From positions 1 to 13,201 of the forward strand of contig JBCCTF010000107.1 in NCBI GenBank assembly GCA_039198765.1: 13,201 nt of DNA. Direction: 5' to 3'. The notes beneath the pieces were generated by a model that worked only from the letters and a program-made list of their open reading frames with translations, had not been told where the DNA came from and made no database searches. The translations under genes and the position numbers were made by a program. This DNA is from Parvularcula sp039198765 (GTDB lineage Bacteria > Pseudomonadota > Alphaproteobacteria > Caulobacterales > Parvularculaceae). Shown here piece after piece: positions 1-7,716 of this stretch (positions within the stretch are counted from its first letter, which is position 1; every line of letters begins with the position of its first letter).

Positions 1-1017
1 CTTGCGCGAGATGCCGCCGCCACGTGCGGTGTTGGGCATCAGCACGCCGTAGCGGCCAGCGAGCGAGAGATAGGTGGTCAGCGCCGCGCCTTTGTTGCCG
101 CGCTCTTCTTTAACGACCTGGACCAGCATGATCTGGCGACGCTTGATGACCTCTTGGATCTTGTAGGCGCGGAGGAGGCGGTTGCGGTCGCGCTTAGCCT
201 CTTCGTACCGGGCACGCAGCTTGTTGATCTCGGCTTGAGCGGCCTTGGCGGCGGCATCTTCCTCAGCCTTCTTGTCCACCTCAGGGTAGAACATTTTGGC
301 CAGCTTCGGCTCCGGCTCAGCCTCTGCTTCGACATCGTCAGTTGCCGCGTCGGCCTCGTCTTCAGCGGTCGGTTCAGCGAGGAGTTCTTCCTCTTCTTCT
401 TCCTCCTCGCGCTTGGCCTCGTCTTCCGAGATGGAGACGGTGGTCATGAGATCAGCGTCAGCGCCGTGCCAGCCGCCGACGTCCTGCTCTTCCGTCATCG
501 GCGCGTAGTCAGGCGCCGTCGGTTCTTCCGCAGGGGTCTCTTCAGTCTCGGCGGAAGCCTCAGCCTCGTCGGTGTCAGCGTCAGGCTCATCACCTGAGGA
601 GGTGTCTGCGCCAGCAGCTTCTGCCGCGGCTTCGTTGTCGTCAGCGGACGCGCGGAGTTCGTCCTCGTCCGGATCGATATCGTCGTGATCGTCGTTGGAA
701 AGATCCGCCAGCTTCTGCGCCAGCTCGACCTCGAGGGCTTCCGCTTTTCGCAGGACCTCGCGGTCAGCGACCGGGATCTGGTAATAGTCAGGATGAATCT
801 CGCCAAAGGCCAGGAAGCCATGGCGGTTTCCGCCATACTCAACAAAGGCGGCTTGGAGGCTCGGTTCGACCCGCGTCACGCGGGCGAGATAGATGTTTCC
901 TCTGAGGGGCTTACGGGAGGCGTACTCGAAGTCGAAGTCTTCGACCTTGCCACCTTGAAGGACCGCGACGCGCGTCTCCTCCCGGTGGTAAGCGTCGATC
1001 AGCATGGTTTTGGGCAT
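1..1017 (-). CDS. rne: Ribonuclease E, N-terminal part (runs off left edge)
   Basis: Endoribonuclease of the RNase E/G family, the scaffold of the RNA degradosome, acting in mRNA decay and rRNA/tRNA processing. The frame is open from the ATG at 1015-1017 to base 1, giving 339 residues without a stop. The N-terminus (MPKTMLIDAYHREETRVAV) is typical. The first half of the S1 RNA-binding domain spans about residues 36-86, with RGNIYLARVTRVEPSLQAAF and GFLAFGEIHPDYY. The second half resumes near 290 with KEERGNKGAALTT and LAGRYGVLMPN, closely matching E. coli RNase E. Between them lies an insertion of about 195 residues rich in Asp/Glu/Ala, including eight consecutive Glu (204-211), then a charged helical stretch to about 285. 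The 5'-sensor, DNase I-like and zinc-link regions lie outside the window. GGAG sits 6 nt before the start. It is transcribed divergently from the amidase gene. Confidence 0.96.
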   Translation of the reverse strand, partial: MPKTMLIDAYHREETRVAVLQGGKVEDFDFEYASRKPLRGNIYLARVTRVEPSLQAAFVEYGGNRHGFLAFGEIHPDYYQIPVADREVLRKAEALEVELAQKLADLSNDDHDDIDPDEDELRASADDNEAAAEAAGADTSSGDEPDADTDEAEASAETEETPAEEPTAPDYAPMTEEQDVGGWHGADADLMTTVSISEDEAKREEEEEEEELLAEPTAEDEADAATDDVEAEAEPEPKLAKMFYPEVDKKAEEDAAAKAAQAEINKLRARYEEAKRDRNRLLRAYKIQEVIKRRQIMLVQVVKEERGNKGAALTTYLSLAGRYGVLMPNTARGGGISRK

Positions 1018-1480
1018 TAAGGTCTCCGGGGCTGCGGCTTGTCGCCGGGCCAGCCTGGTTCGTTGATTTGGTGGAGGCGATCGACCGAACAGCCGCCACC
1101 GCGCCGCCTGTCAGGCAGATCGCAGATGGGGTCGAAAGCAAGGTCATCGCGTGTCTTTCGGATGCGCAGCGTTCAGGCGTTAAGGCCCAGGGTGCGCTTC
1201 TGAGGGGTGGTGCCTCCCAACATGGAAGACGCCGCGGGTGCCCATGTGTCCACTCGGCGAAACTGCCTATCCACCGCGCAAGGGCTCGCCGCGGGGGAGG
1301 TCGTGGGGCCGGCGCGACACCAAGGCGCGCGCTGAAAATCCGACCTGAACAAGAATCCTTTGCGCCCTTTCCCGAAGAACTTCAAGAACGATGGAAGCGA
1401 AGGCCTGTTCACAAAGCCTCGCTGGACAGACTTAACGCCGCATTAATCGAAGGTGTGCGACCGCGAAGGGTATTCTGAGA
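1018..1480. promoter_or_regulatory. Divergent rne / amidase intergenic region (463 bp)
   Basis: There is no convincing gene here; a 136-codon plus-strand reading frame (1068-1478) has no recognisable domain and an Arg/Gly-rich composition typical of antisense or leader frames. The region separates rne (minus) from the amidase (plus) and must hold both promoters. Its length agrees with the long rne 5' leaders known in proteobacteria, where RNase E controls its own mRNA (family knowledge; not shown here). What is visible: an SD-like GGAG at 1024-1027 (minus strand) for rne, a GANTC site (GAATC, 1353-1357) of the kind methylated by CcrM, the CtrA-like box at 1432-1446, and AAGGG (1466-1470) before the amidase start. 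I could not assign a confident sigma-70 promoter for either gene. Confidence 0.6.
1432..1446. promoter_or_regulatory. CtrA-type binding box TTAA-N7-TTAA
   Basis: TTAA (1432-1435), seven bases, then TTAA (1443-1446) match the full CtrA consensus of alphaproteobacteria. The box lies 34 bp upstream of the amidase GTG start and about 415 bp from the rne start, so the amidase is the likelier target. A weak -10-like TATTCT at 1471-1476 would put the box just upstream of the -35 position, as in many CtrA-activated promoters. The match is directly visible; binding is inferred. Confidence 0.5.
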
Positions 1481-2821
1481 GTGTCGATGCGCCGCCTCCT
1501 TGTTCTTCCTCCTTTGGTGATCCTGCTGCTCTGCGGTTTCCTGGCCGTGGGCGATGATCCTTCGCGCAGCGTTGAGGTGGCGAGCATCCGACTGGGTGAA
1601 GACGGGAAGGGGACGACGCGAATCGTTTTCGATCTCGACGCGCGACCTGACTATCTGATTGGTCCCGTCGACAGCGGCGCGCCTGAGCTTGTCATCCATC
1701 TCGACGGCGGTCGGTTTACAGTTGTCGGCGGTTCCGGCTCGCAAGACGGCAAGGGGCTCGTTGATACCGTGCACTACGGTCCGAACGTGGTGCGCCTCGA
1801 GCTGAAAGGCTCAGCGCTACCGTCCCGCAGCTTCATCATGCCGCCTAGTGGCGACATCACGTATCACCGCCTGGTTATCGACGTTGAGGCCGCCGCCCCG
1901 CAGGTGTTTGCCGCTGAGGCCTCGAAGTTTCAGGCGCCGCTGAAGGAACCGCAAACCGAGCCAGCGGTTCAAGTCGCTGAACTTGCTCCTCAAGCGGCGC
2001 CAGCGACCGCCAAGAAGCTTCCCCCATCGCCATCGCTCAAACCGAGCCGGGCTGAGGTGATCCTCGCCGATCTGCCGCCGCTTCCTCCTGTGATGGCGCC
2101 AACCATCGTCAAGGCGCGTCCGCTCATCGTGCTCGACCCTGGCCATGGCGGCCGAGACCCCGGCGCCATTGGCGCAGGCGGCACGCTCGAGAAAGACATC
2201 GCGCTGAGCTACTCCCGAGCTCTGAAATCGACGCTCGAGCGGCGCGGGTACGACGTCATTCTCACCCGCAGCGACGACACCTACGTTGCCCATGAGGACC
2301 GCATCGGTCTGGCGCGCGATCGCGATGCAGACTTGTTCCTGTCGGTTCACGCTGACAGCAATACTGACAAAACGCTTCGAGGCGGCTCTGTCTACACCCT
2401 CAACCCACGCAGATCGGACCGGATGGGCGAAGAGATCCGCAGCACGGGAAACTTCATCCTCTATGATGTTGAGGTGACCACCGAGGACGGCGTGGGCGAC
2501 ATCCTCCTCGACCTCGCCCAGTCCACGACCCAACAGAACAATGATCGCCTTGCGAGAGCCCTGGTGGCCAGCATGCGCGGGACGATGCCTCTGGTGAAAA
2601 ATCCCAAGCGGGACGGCGCGCTGCTCGTGCTCCTTGCGCCTGACGTGCCTGCGGTGCTGGTGGAGCTCGCGTTCCTGTCGAACAGCCGGGATGAGGCCAA
2701 TCTCCGCTCGACCACATGGCGGCGGTCCGCCGTGAACGCGATTGCTGACGGTGTGGATTCCTACTTTGACGAAGCTGGTTTGGACGGACGCCTTGCCGGC
2801 GGCCTCGCCAATTCAGGCTAG
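1481..2821 (+). CDS. amiC: N-acetylmuramoyl-L-alanine amidase (AmiC-like, AMIN + Amidase_3)
   Basis: Zinc-dependent periplasmic amidase that cuts the amide bond between MurNAc and the stem peptide, splitting septal peptidoglycan so that daughter cells separate. The 446-residue protein starts with a signal peptide (about residues 1-24, MSMRRLLVLPPLVILLLCGF). An AMIN-like targeting domain follows at about 30-135, then a Pro/Ala-rich linker (about 140-205), then the Amidase_3 domain (about 213-435). The expected zinc and catalytic residues are present: H222 in LDPGHGG, E237 in TLEKDIAL, H290 in SVHADS and E395 in VELAFLSN. GTG at 1481 is chosen because AAGGG ends 10 nt upstream; the in-frame ATG at 1487 (two residues shorter) is the alternative. 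A CtrA-like box lies just upstream. The gene is head-to-head with rne, a common alphaproteobacterial order, but the PBP1A gene that usually follows is absent. Confidence 0.93.
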   Translation: MSMRRLLVLPPLVILLLCGFLAVGDDPSRSVEVASIRLGEDGKGTTRIVFDLDARPDYLIGPVDSGAPELVIHLDGGRFTVVGGSGSQDGKGLVDTVHYGPNVVRLELKGSALPSRSFIMPPSGDITYHRLVIDVEAAAPQVFAAEASKFQAPLKEPQTEPAVQVAELAPQAAPATAKKLPPSPSLKPSRAEVILADLPPLPPVMAPTIVKARPLIVLDPGHGGRDPGAIGAGGTLEKDIALSYSRALKSTLERRGYDVILTRSDDTYVAHEDRIGLARDRDADLFLSVHADSNTDKTLRGGSVYTLNPRRSDRMGEEIRSTGNFILYDVEVTTEDGVGDILLDLAQSTTQQNNDRLARALVASMRGTMPLVKNPKRDGALLVLLAPDVPAVLVELAFLSNSRDEANLRSTTWRRSAVNAIADGVDSYFDEAGLDGRLAGGLANSG

Positions 2822-2869
2822 CGCCGCGACGGTGCTTCAGCGATCCGATCACAAGGGGTGATTGTGACC

Positions 2870-4723
2870 ATGGCCAGTGCGTGCCAGACGGCGCCTATGA
2901 TCTTTCGTCTTTCTCTTTTGATGGTCCTCGTGGCCGCCTGCGCCTCTAACCCCTCGAGCACGTCTCGTCTGGCTTTCGGTGATGATTCATCCCTGTCGGG
3001 CGCGTACCTGCAGGGCCGTTACGCAGCGCAGGATTACAACCTGCCGAAGGCTGATGAGGCCTTTAAAGACGTGGCGCGACGCAGGGATGATCTCGATGCG
3101 AACCGACTTGCGTTCTCCTACGCGCTCGCCGCGGGCTCGATGGATGAAGCTGAGCGCCAGGCCCGGATCATCGTCGGCAAGCCGATTCCCCCCACCGATG
3201 GGTTCCAGCCCGGTCTCCAGGCGGATCTCCCGCGGATCACCCTGGCCGCAGCAGCCATGCGAGATGGCGATTACGATGATGTCCTCAATTGGTTGGAGGC
3301 AGACCTTCAATCACCGCTCGGTCAGTCCCTCGCCGTCCTCCTCCGCAGCGCTGCCGCTTATGAAGCCTCGGGGTTGGAAGAGGCGACGAACATTCTTGCG
3401 GCTCAGGCTCCTGGCACATTCCGCGGCCTGGTCCCGATGCATGTGGCTGCTCTGCTCGAAATCGAAGGCGATCCCGCCGGTGCAGAGACAGCGTACCGGC
3501 AGGCGCTGAATGCTCCGCGTAATGAAATTGCCGCGATCGCCTACGCACGCTTCCTGGAAGATACGGGGCGTACGGAAGATGCCCAGCGGATCTACAGCCG
3601 GATGCTGCAGGACGCCGGTCTCTACATGCGGGCAGGGCGAATGGGCATGACCCGGACTGGCGCGCTCCTCGGTCAGTCGCGCGCATTCGTGCGCAGTGCT
3701 GAGCGGCAGCCGAAGATCGTCCGTGATGCCCGTAATGTCTTTGCTATGGCGCTCGAAGGCTTCGCATGGCTCGGCTTTGAACAGGCGCTCAACACCGTGA
3801 TGCCCGGTCCCGGCGGAGAACTGGCGCGGCAAGAGGAACTTGTCGTGCCGCTGGCGCTCGCCAACCTTGCGCGGAGCACCGACGACGGAAACGATATCGG
3901 CGACTACCTCGCCATGCTGATCTTCGGATTCTACGAAACCGCCGACGCTGCTGTCGCGGCCGCAGATGCCATCCCGCGGGAAAGCTGGCTCTACACCTTC
4001 GCTCAGCTCGAGAAAGCCACCGTCCGTGCTCAGACGGCTGACGATGCAAGCCTCGGGATCGACGTCTTGCGAGAAGCCATCCGCAAGGATGGCAGCAGCA
4101 ATCCGGCCTGGGGACTGCAGCTGCACATCTTCCTCGCCGCTGATGGTCAGTATGCGGAAGCCGATCGTTATGCCACCGAGGCGATTGCGGCGGCTGAGGC
4201 GTGGAATGTCGATCCGCTCTCCCTCTGGCGCTACTACTTCGCCCGCGGTGCAGCGCGCGTGGAGGCTGACCGGTTTGAGGAAGGGACGGCGGATCTCGAG
4301 AAGGCGCTGGAACTCGCGCCTGATGAGCCGATCATCCTCAACCACCTCGGCTACACTTACGTTGAACGCGGAGCCAACCTAGAGCGTGCCTTCGCCATGA
4401 TCGAAAGCGCGCTGGAACAGGAGCCCCAGAACGGCGCGATTGTCGATAGCCTTGGCTGGGCGCATTATCAGCGGGGGAACTATCAAGACGCCGTTCGTTA
4501 CCTCGAAGAAGCCGTTGGGCTTCAGCCTGACGATGCGGTGATCACGGATCACTTGGGCGATGCCTATTACATGGTCGGCCGCGATCGTGATGCGCGGTTT
4601 GAGTGGCGGCGTGTGCCCGAGCTCGACGATGCTGACGATGCCCTTCGTGCTCTCGCAGCGCGGAAACTGGACGGTGACTTTTCAGAGAGCCCGATCTTGT
4701 CGGGGCGGGAGACTGCGCGGTGA
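2870..4723 (+). CDS. TPR-repeat lipoprotein
   Basis: Predicted lipoprotein with tetratricopeptide repeats, probably a periplasm-facing scaffold for envelope proteins; its partners are unknown. From the ATG at 2870 it has 617 residues. The signal peptide has the hydrophobic core IFRLSLLMVLVAAC, and the lipobox LVAAC points to lipidation at Cys24. The body is helical and Ala/Glu-rich throughout. Clear TPR units cluster near the C-terminus (about 450-605), for example ADLEKALELAPDEP, HLGYTYVERG, DSLGWAHYQRGNYQDAVRY and DHLGDAYYMVGR. AAGGGG at 2853-2858 serves the ATG at 2870 (11-nt gap) or the GTG at 2864 (5-nt gap); the GTG at 2858 overlaps this site and is unlikely. It follows the amidase by about 48 bp and overlaps ispE by 4 bp. 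Similar TPR proteins beside ispE are common in alphaproteobacteria. Family assignment is secure; function is not. Confidence 0.88.
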   Translation: MASACQTAPMIFRLSLLMVLVAACASNPSSTSRLAFGDDSSLSGAYLQGRYAAQDYNLPKADEAFKDVARRRDDLDANRLAFSYALAAGSMDEAERQARIIVGKPIPPTDGFQPGLQADLPRITLAAAAMRDGDYDDVLNWLEADLQSPLGQSLAVLLRSAAAYEASGLEEATNILAAQAPGTFRGLVPMHVAALLEIEGDPAGAETAYRQALNAPRNEIAAIAYARFLEDTGRTEDAQRIYSRMLQDAGLYMRAGRMGMTRTGALLGQSRAFVRSAERQPKIVRDARNVFAMALEGFAWLGFEQALNTVMPGPGGELARQEELVVPLALANLARSTDDGNDIGDYLAMLIFGFYETADAAVAAADAIPRESWLYTFAQLEKATVRAQTADDASLGIDVLREAIRKDGSSNPAWGLQLHIFLAADGQYAEADRYATEAIAAAEAWNVDPLSLWRYYFARGAARVEADRFEEGTADLEKALELAPDEPIILNHLGYTYVERGANLERAFAMIESALEQEPQNGAIVDSLGWAHYQRGNYQDAVRYLEEAVGLQPDDAVITDHLGDAYYMVGRDRDARFEWRRVPELDDADDALRALAARKLDGDFSESPILSGRETAR

Positions 4724-5586
4724 CCGCGTCGATCTTTGCGCCCATCAAGATCAACATCTCGCTGCATGTGGGTCCTCTGCGCCGCGATGGATACCACCCC
4801 GTGGATACGCTGTGCGTCTTCCCGACGATTGGCGATGTGTTGAGCTACGATCCTGAAGCGGAGACGGGTATCGATTTCACTGGCCCGTTCGGTGCTCAGC
4901 TTGCGGAGGAATCTCTCCGCGGCAACCTCGTCTGGAAAGCCTTCGGCCTCCTCGGCCTCGCGCCTCAGGGGCGTTTCCTTTTGTCGAAAGAAGTGCCGAT
5001 CGCCTCGGGTGTTGGGGCGGGGACAGCAGACGGGGCGGCAGCGATGCTGCTTGTCAACGCACTGCTTGAGCTTGGATTGTCCGCTGATGAATTGATCTTC
5101 GCCTCCCGTGGCCTGGGTGCTGACGGCCCCGTCTGTATGGCAGGCCAGATCGCAGGCGGCGGCCTCTGGCGGGCTGAAGGCGCAGGGGAGATCATCAGCC
5201 AAGTGGGTGTTGTCGAACCGTCGGCCATCGTGGTCGCCAATCCCGGCTTCGGCATCTCCACCGCAGCGGTTTTCAAAGCCTACGATGCGAACCCGCGGCC
5301 GCTCACCAGCTCGGCCGCTTTGCGCGGCGCCCCGCTCGTTGAAACACTCGAGCGCACACGGAATGACCTGGAGCCGCCAGCGCTGGCGCTTTCCCCTGAG
5401 ATCAGTTCACTGAAAGACCGCTTGCGTGGCCAGCGCGGCGCGCGTGCTGTGCGCATGTCCGGCTCAGGCGCTACGTGCTACGCCCTTCATGCCGGGCCAG
5501 CGTCCGCGTACAACGCCGCCCATGCGCTTCGTTCTCGAGGGATTTGGGCCGAAGCGGGTACGTTGCTCCCTGGGAGCATGAGCTGA
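4720..5586 (+). CDS. ispE: 4-diphosphocytidyl-2-C-methyl-D-erythritol kinase (IspE)
   Basis: GHMP-family kinase of the MEP pathway. It phosphorylates the 2-hydroxyl of CDP-methylerythritol with ATP, leading to IPP and DMAPP; cytoplasmic. The length of 288 residues is normal. The N-terminal substrate motif APIKINISLHV...DGYHPVDTL contains Lys10, at the position of the catalytic Lys10 of E. coli IspE. The Gly-rich ATP loop spans about 93-108 (PIASGVGAGTADGAAA). The catalytic Asp is D135 in LGADGPVC, and the C-terminal glycine motif is SGSGATCYAL. The ATP loop is unusual: most IspE proteins have a GLGGGSSDAA-type sequence, whereas here it is GVGAGTADGA. The GTG start overlaps the stop of the TPR gene (GTGA), so the two are probably translationally coupled. 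It is followed closely by a polyprenyl-phosphate-using transferase. Confidence 0.93.
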   Translation: MTASIFAPIKINISLHVGPLRRDGYHPVDTLCVFPTIGDVLSYDPEAETGIDFTGPFGAQLAEESLRGNLVWKAFGLLGLAPQGRFLLSKEVPIASGVGAGTADGAAAMLLVNALLELGLSADELIFASRGLGADGPVCMAGQIAGGGLWRAEGAGEIISQVGVVEPSAIVVANPGFGISTAAVFKAYDANPRPLTSSAALRGAPLVETLERTRNDLEPPALALSPEISSLKDRLRGQRGARAVRMSGSGATCYALHAGPASAYNAAHALRSRGIWAEAGTLLPGSMS

Positions 5587-5611
5587 CGTGGTGTGGCCGG
5601 CGGAGAGCGTG

Positions 5612-6634
5612 ATGGGCCTGACAGCGGCGGCGCTTGCCGCGCTGCTTTCCTATGCACTTTGCCTCGCCGCTGTGCGCGCGCGGTTTGGTCTTGATCAGAT
5701 CACGGAGCGGTCGAGCCATACGGTTCCGACCCCGCGCACGGGCGGCCTGATGGTCCTGACCAGCCTGCTCCTCGCCAGCGTGCTGCTCCTTTTCAGCGGG
5801 CTTATGGAGCGTGAGGTGGTGGTCCTCCTTGGGCTGACGGTTGGCGCGGGGATGCTTGGCCTCCTTGATGATTTTCTTCCTCTGCCGCCATTGGTGAAGT
5901 TGGCGGTGCAGGCAGCGCTGGCGTTCCTTGCCGCGTTCCTCCTTGGCCCGGTCCAGACCGTGCCGATTCCGCTCTTGGGTTGGCAGACGATCCCTCTCTC
6001 CCTTGCCCTGCCGCTGACGGTGTTTTGGATCGTCGGTATGATGAACGTTGTGAACTTTATGGATGGCCTCAACGGCCTCATCGGCGGCTTCGCGATCCTC
6101 GCCCTCGGCGCAGCGATGACCGTGGCAGGCGTATCGTTCTGGATTCTGCTTCTCGCAGCGGGGAGCGTTTTTGGCTTCCTCCTCTGCAATGCCGTCCGTG
6201 GACGCATTTTCCTGGGTGATGCCGGCAGTCTTTCCCTGGGCTTTTTGATCGCTACGTCAGGGCTGCTGACGGAAGGGGGCGCCTACGGGTTTTGGCTTCT
6301 GCCATTGGTGAGCTTGCCGCTGATTATGGATGTTTTGGTGACCCTCGTTCGAAGGGCGCTGCGCGGTGCACGCCTGACAGAGCCCCATCGGGAGCATTAC
6401 TACCAGCTCTTGAAAGCCCACGGCTGGTCCCATCAGGCTGTGGCGCTCAGTCTTTTCTTCAGTGGGCTGATCAGTGCGTGTCTTGCGCTCAGCCTTGGCT
6501 TGCTCGGGGACCAACCGCCGCTCTTCTACTGGCTGATTGCGCTGCTGATTGCAGGGGCTTGGTGGGCCGTGATGGCGCTGATGATGGCGGTGAAGAACGA
6601 AGCGACAGCGCGGTTAGAAGGGCCGTTCCGCTGA
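5612..6634 (+). CDS. Glycosyltransferase family 4 (WecA/WbpL-like polyprenyl-phosphate sugar-phosphate transferase)
   Basis: Integral membrane enzyme of the MraY/WecA superfamily. It likely transfers a HexNAc-1-phosphate from a UDP-sugar to undecaprenyl phosphate, the first step of O-antigen or exopolysaccharide synthesis at the inner membrane. The protein (340 residues) is almost wholly hydrophobic with many transmembrane segments. Visible motifs are D86-D87 in LLDDFLPLP, NFMDGLNGL (D151), FLGDAGSLSLGF, and the cytoplasmic loop PHREHYYQLL (H259-Q265). That loop resembles the HRxHxYQ motif of WecA/WbpL-like enzymes rather than MraY. The ATG at 5612 is preferred because GGAG lies 6 nt upstream; GTG at 5588, 2 bp after the ispE stop, would add eight residues. 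The sugar substrate cannot be read from the sequence. Its 3' end overlaps the convergent polyprenyl synthase gene by 21 bp. Confidence 0.88.
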   Translation: MGLTAAALAALLSYALCLAAVRARFGLDQITERSSHTVPTPRTGGLMVLTSLLLASVLLLFSGLMEREVVVLLGLTVGAGMLGLLDDFLPLPPLVKLAVQAALAFLAAFLLGPVQTVPIPLLGWQTIPLSLALPLTVFWIVGMMNVVNFMDGLNGLIGGFAILALGAAMTVAGVSFWILLLAAGSVFGFLLCNAVRGRIFLGDAGSLSLGFLIATSGLLTEGGAYGFWLLPLVSLPLIMDVLVTLVRRALRGARLTEPHREHYYQLLKAHGWSHQAVALSLFFSGLISACLALSLGLLGDQPPLFYWLIALLIAGAWWAVMALMMAVKNEATARLEGPFR

Positions 6635-7630
6635 GGACGCGGCGACGCTGACCAAAAGCTCTTTAAGCGGATGATCTGGCAAGCTGCTCAGCGATTCTGC
6701 TGCCGTTGTTGCGTAGCCGTGCGCATGGCTTAGTGCCTTCTCGCCAATACCGTCGCGCTGGATCAGCGCTTGGGCTTGGGCGAAGTTGGCTTCCTTGCCG
6801 CTGAAGGCTTCACGCCAGAAGGCCCTCTCCTGGTCGTCACGGGCTGCCTCGTAAGCCATGATCACCGGCATCGTCATCTTCCGCTCACGGAAGTCATCGC
6901 CGCGGTCCTTACCGATGTCGAATGTCGAGTGCCCGTAGTCGAGCGCATCATCGACCAGCTGGTACGCGATGCCAAAGTTGAGGCCGAAAGTCGCCAGCGC
7001 CTCAGCGTGATCTGACGGTCCCACCGCGAGGGCACCAACGCGGGCGGCCGCCTCGAACAGGGTGGCCGTCTTCGCTTTGATAACGTCGAGATGCATGTCT
7101 TCCGTGGTCTCGATGTTCCCTTGGGTGGCGAGCTGCAGCACTTCGCCTTCGGAGATCGTGCAGCTCGCGCCGCTCAAAATATCGAGGACAGGAAGCTGGC
7201 CCGTTTTCACCATCAGCTCAAAGGCGCGCGCGAACAGGAAGTCGCCGACCAGGACAGACTCTTTGTTGCCGAACACCACATTCGCAGTCTTGAAGCCCCT
7301 GCGCGTGTTGCTCTCGTCCACCACGTCATCGTGCAACAGCGTGGCGCAGTGAATGAGCTCCACCGCCGCTGCGAGATAGCGCGGATTGGGGCCGGTAACG
7401 CCAGCGATCTTAGCAGCAGCCAGGGTGATCAGCGGGCGCAAACGCTTGCCGCCAGCGCTGATCAGGTGCGATGCGACCTCGGGGATGAGCGGCACTCGGC
7501 TGCCCAAATGCTCAAGCACCACCGCATTGGTGGCCTCAAGCTCATCTGCCAATGCGGCCTTGAGCGCTGCCGCTGCCTCAGGGAACGCCAAGCCCACAGG
7601 GGCTTCGTGCGACTGAACGGCAACCGACAT
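6614..7630 (-). CDS. ispB: Long-chain polyprenyl diphosphate synthase (octa/decaprenyl type)
   Basis: All-trans prenyltransferase that extends FPP/GPP with IPP to make the side chain of ubiquinone; cytoplasmic. The 338 residues include GGKRLRPL (about 60-67), the first Asp-rich motif DDVVD (D101, D102, D105) within LLHDDVVDESNTRRG, GNKESVLVGDFLFARAF, and the second Asp-rich motif DDALD (227-231). The residue five before the first motif is a small Ala, as expected for long-chain products. The sequence tracks E. coli IspB closely. Alphaproteobacteria usually make Q-10, so decaprenyl is as likely as octaprenyl; chain length cannot be read reliably. The start is fixed by GGAG 6 nt before the ATG. 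It diverges from the S49 peptidase gene and converges on the glycosyltransferase, leaving no room for a separate terminator. Confidence 0.94.
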   Translation of the reverse strand: MSVAVQSHEAPVGLAFPEAAAALKAALADELEATNAVVLEHLGSRVPLIPEVASHLISAGGKRLRPLITLAAAKIAGVTGPNPRYLAAAVELIHCATLLHDDVVDESNTRRGFKTANVVFGNKESVLVGDFLFARAFELMVKTGQLPVLDILSGASCTISEGEVLQLATQGNIETTEDMHLDVIKAKTATLFEAAARVGALAVGPSDHAEALATFGLNFGIAYQLVDDALDYGHSTFDIGKDRGDDFRERKMTMPVIMAYEAARDDQERAFWREAFSGKEANFAQAQALIQRDGIGEKALSHAHGYATTAAESLSSLPDHPLKELLVSVAASSAERPF

Positions 7631-7698
7631 GGCTTACTCCCAAAAGCTTCATCCGCTTATGTGCGTTCTTTTCATAAGGTTCACACGCGGCAAAGCGC

Positions 7699-7716
7699 GC
7701 CTTACGCCGGTAAGGC
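7699..7716. repeat. Perfect inverted repeat GCCTTAC-N4-GTAAGGC
   Basis: Seven-base arms at 7699-7705 and 7710-7716 flank GCCG, in the middle of the 130-bp divergent region between the polyprenyl synthase and the S49 peptidase. It could be an operator or an RNA hairpin in a leader. There is no T-run on either side, so it does not look like an intrinsic terminator. No regulator is recognised. Confidence 0.55.

Noticed and set aside
154..597. 147-codon plus-strand open frame
   Set aside because: It is the complement of the low-complexity acidic insertion of RNase E; Leu/Phe/Ser/Arg repeats result from the repetitive codons on the other strand.
1068..1478. 136-codon plus-strand open frame in the rne/amidase intergenic region
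   Set aside because: Arg/Gly-rich composition, no recognisable motif and no SD; it fits the GC-rich leader of rne better than a gene.
3311..4345. 344-codon minus-strand open frame over the TPR lipoprotein gene
   Set aside because: Despite its length it has an Arg/Gly-rich shadow composition and no motif, and lies wholly under a clear TPR lipoprotein.
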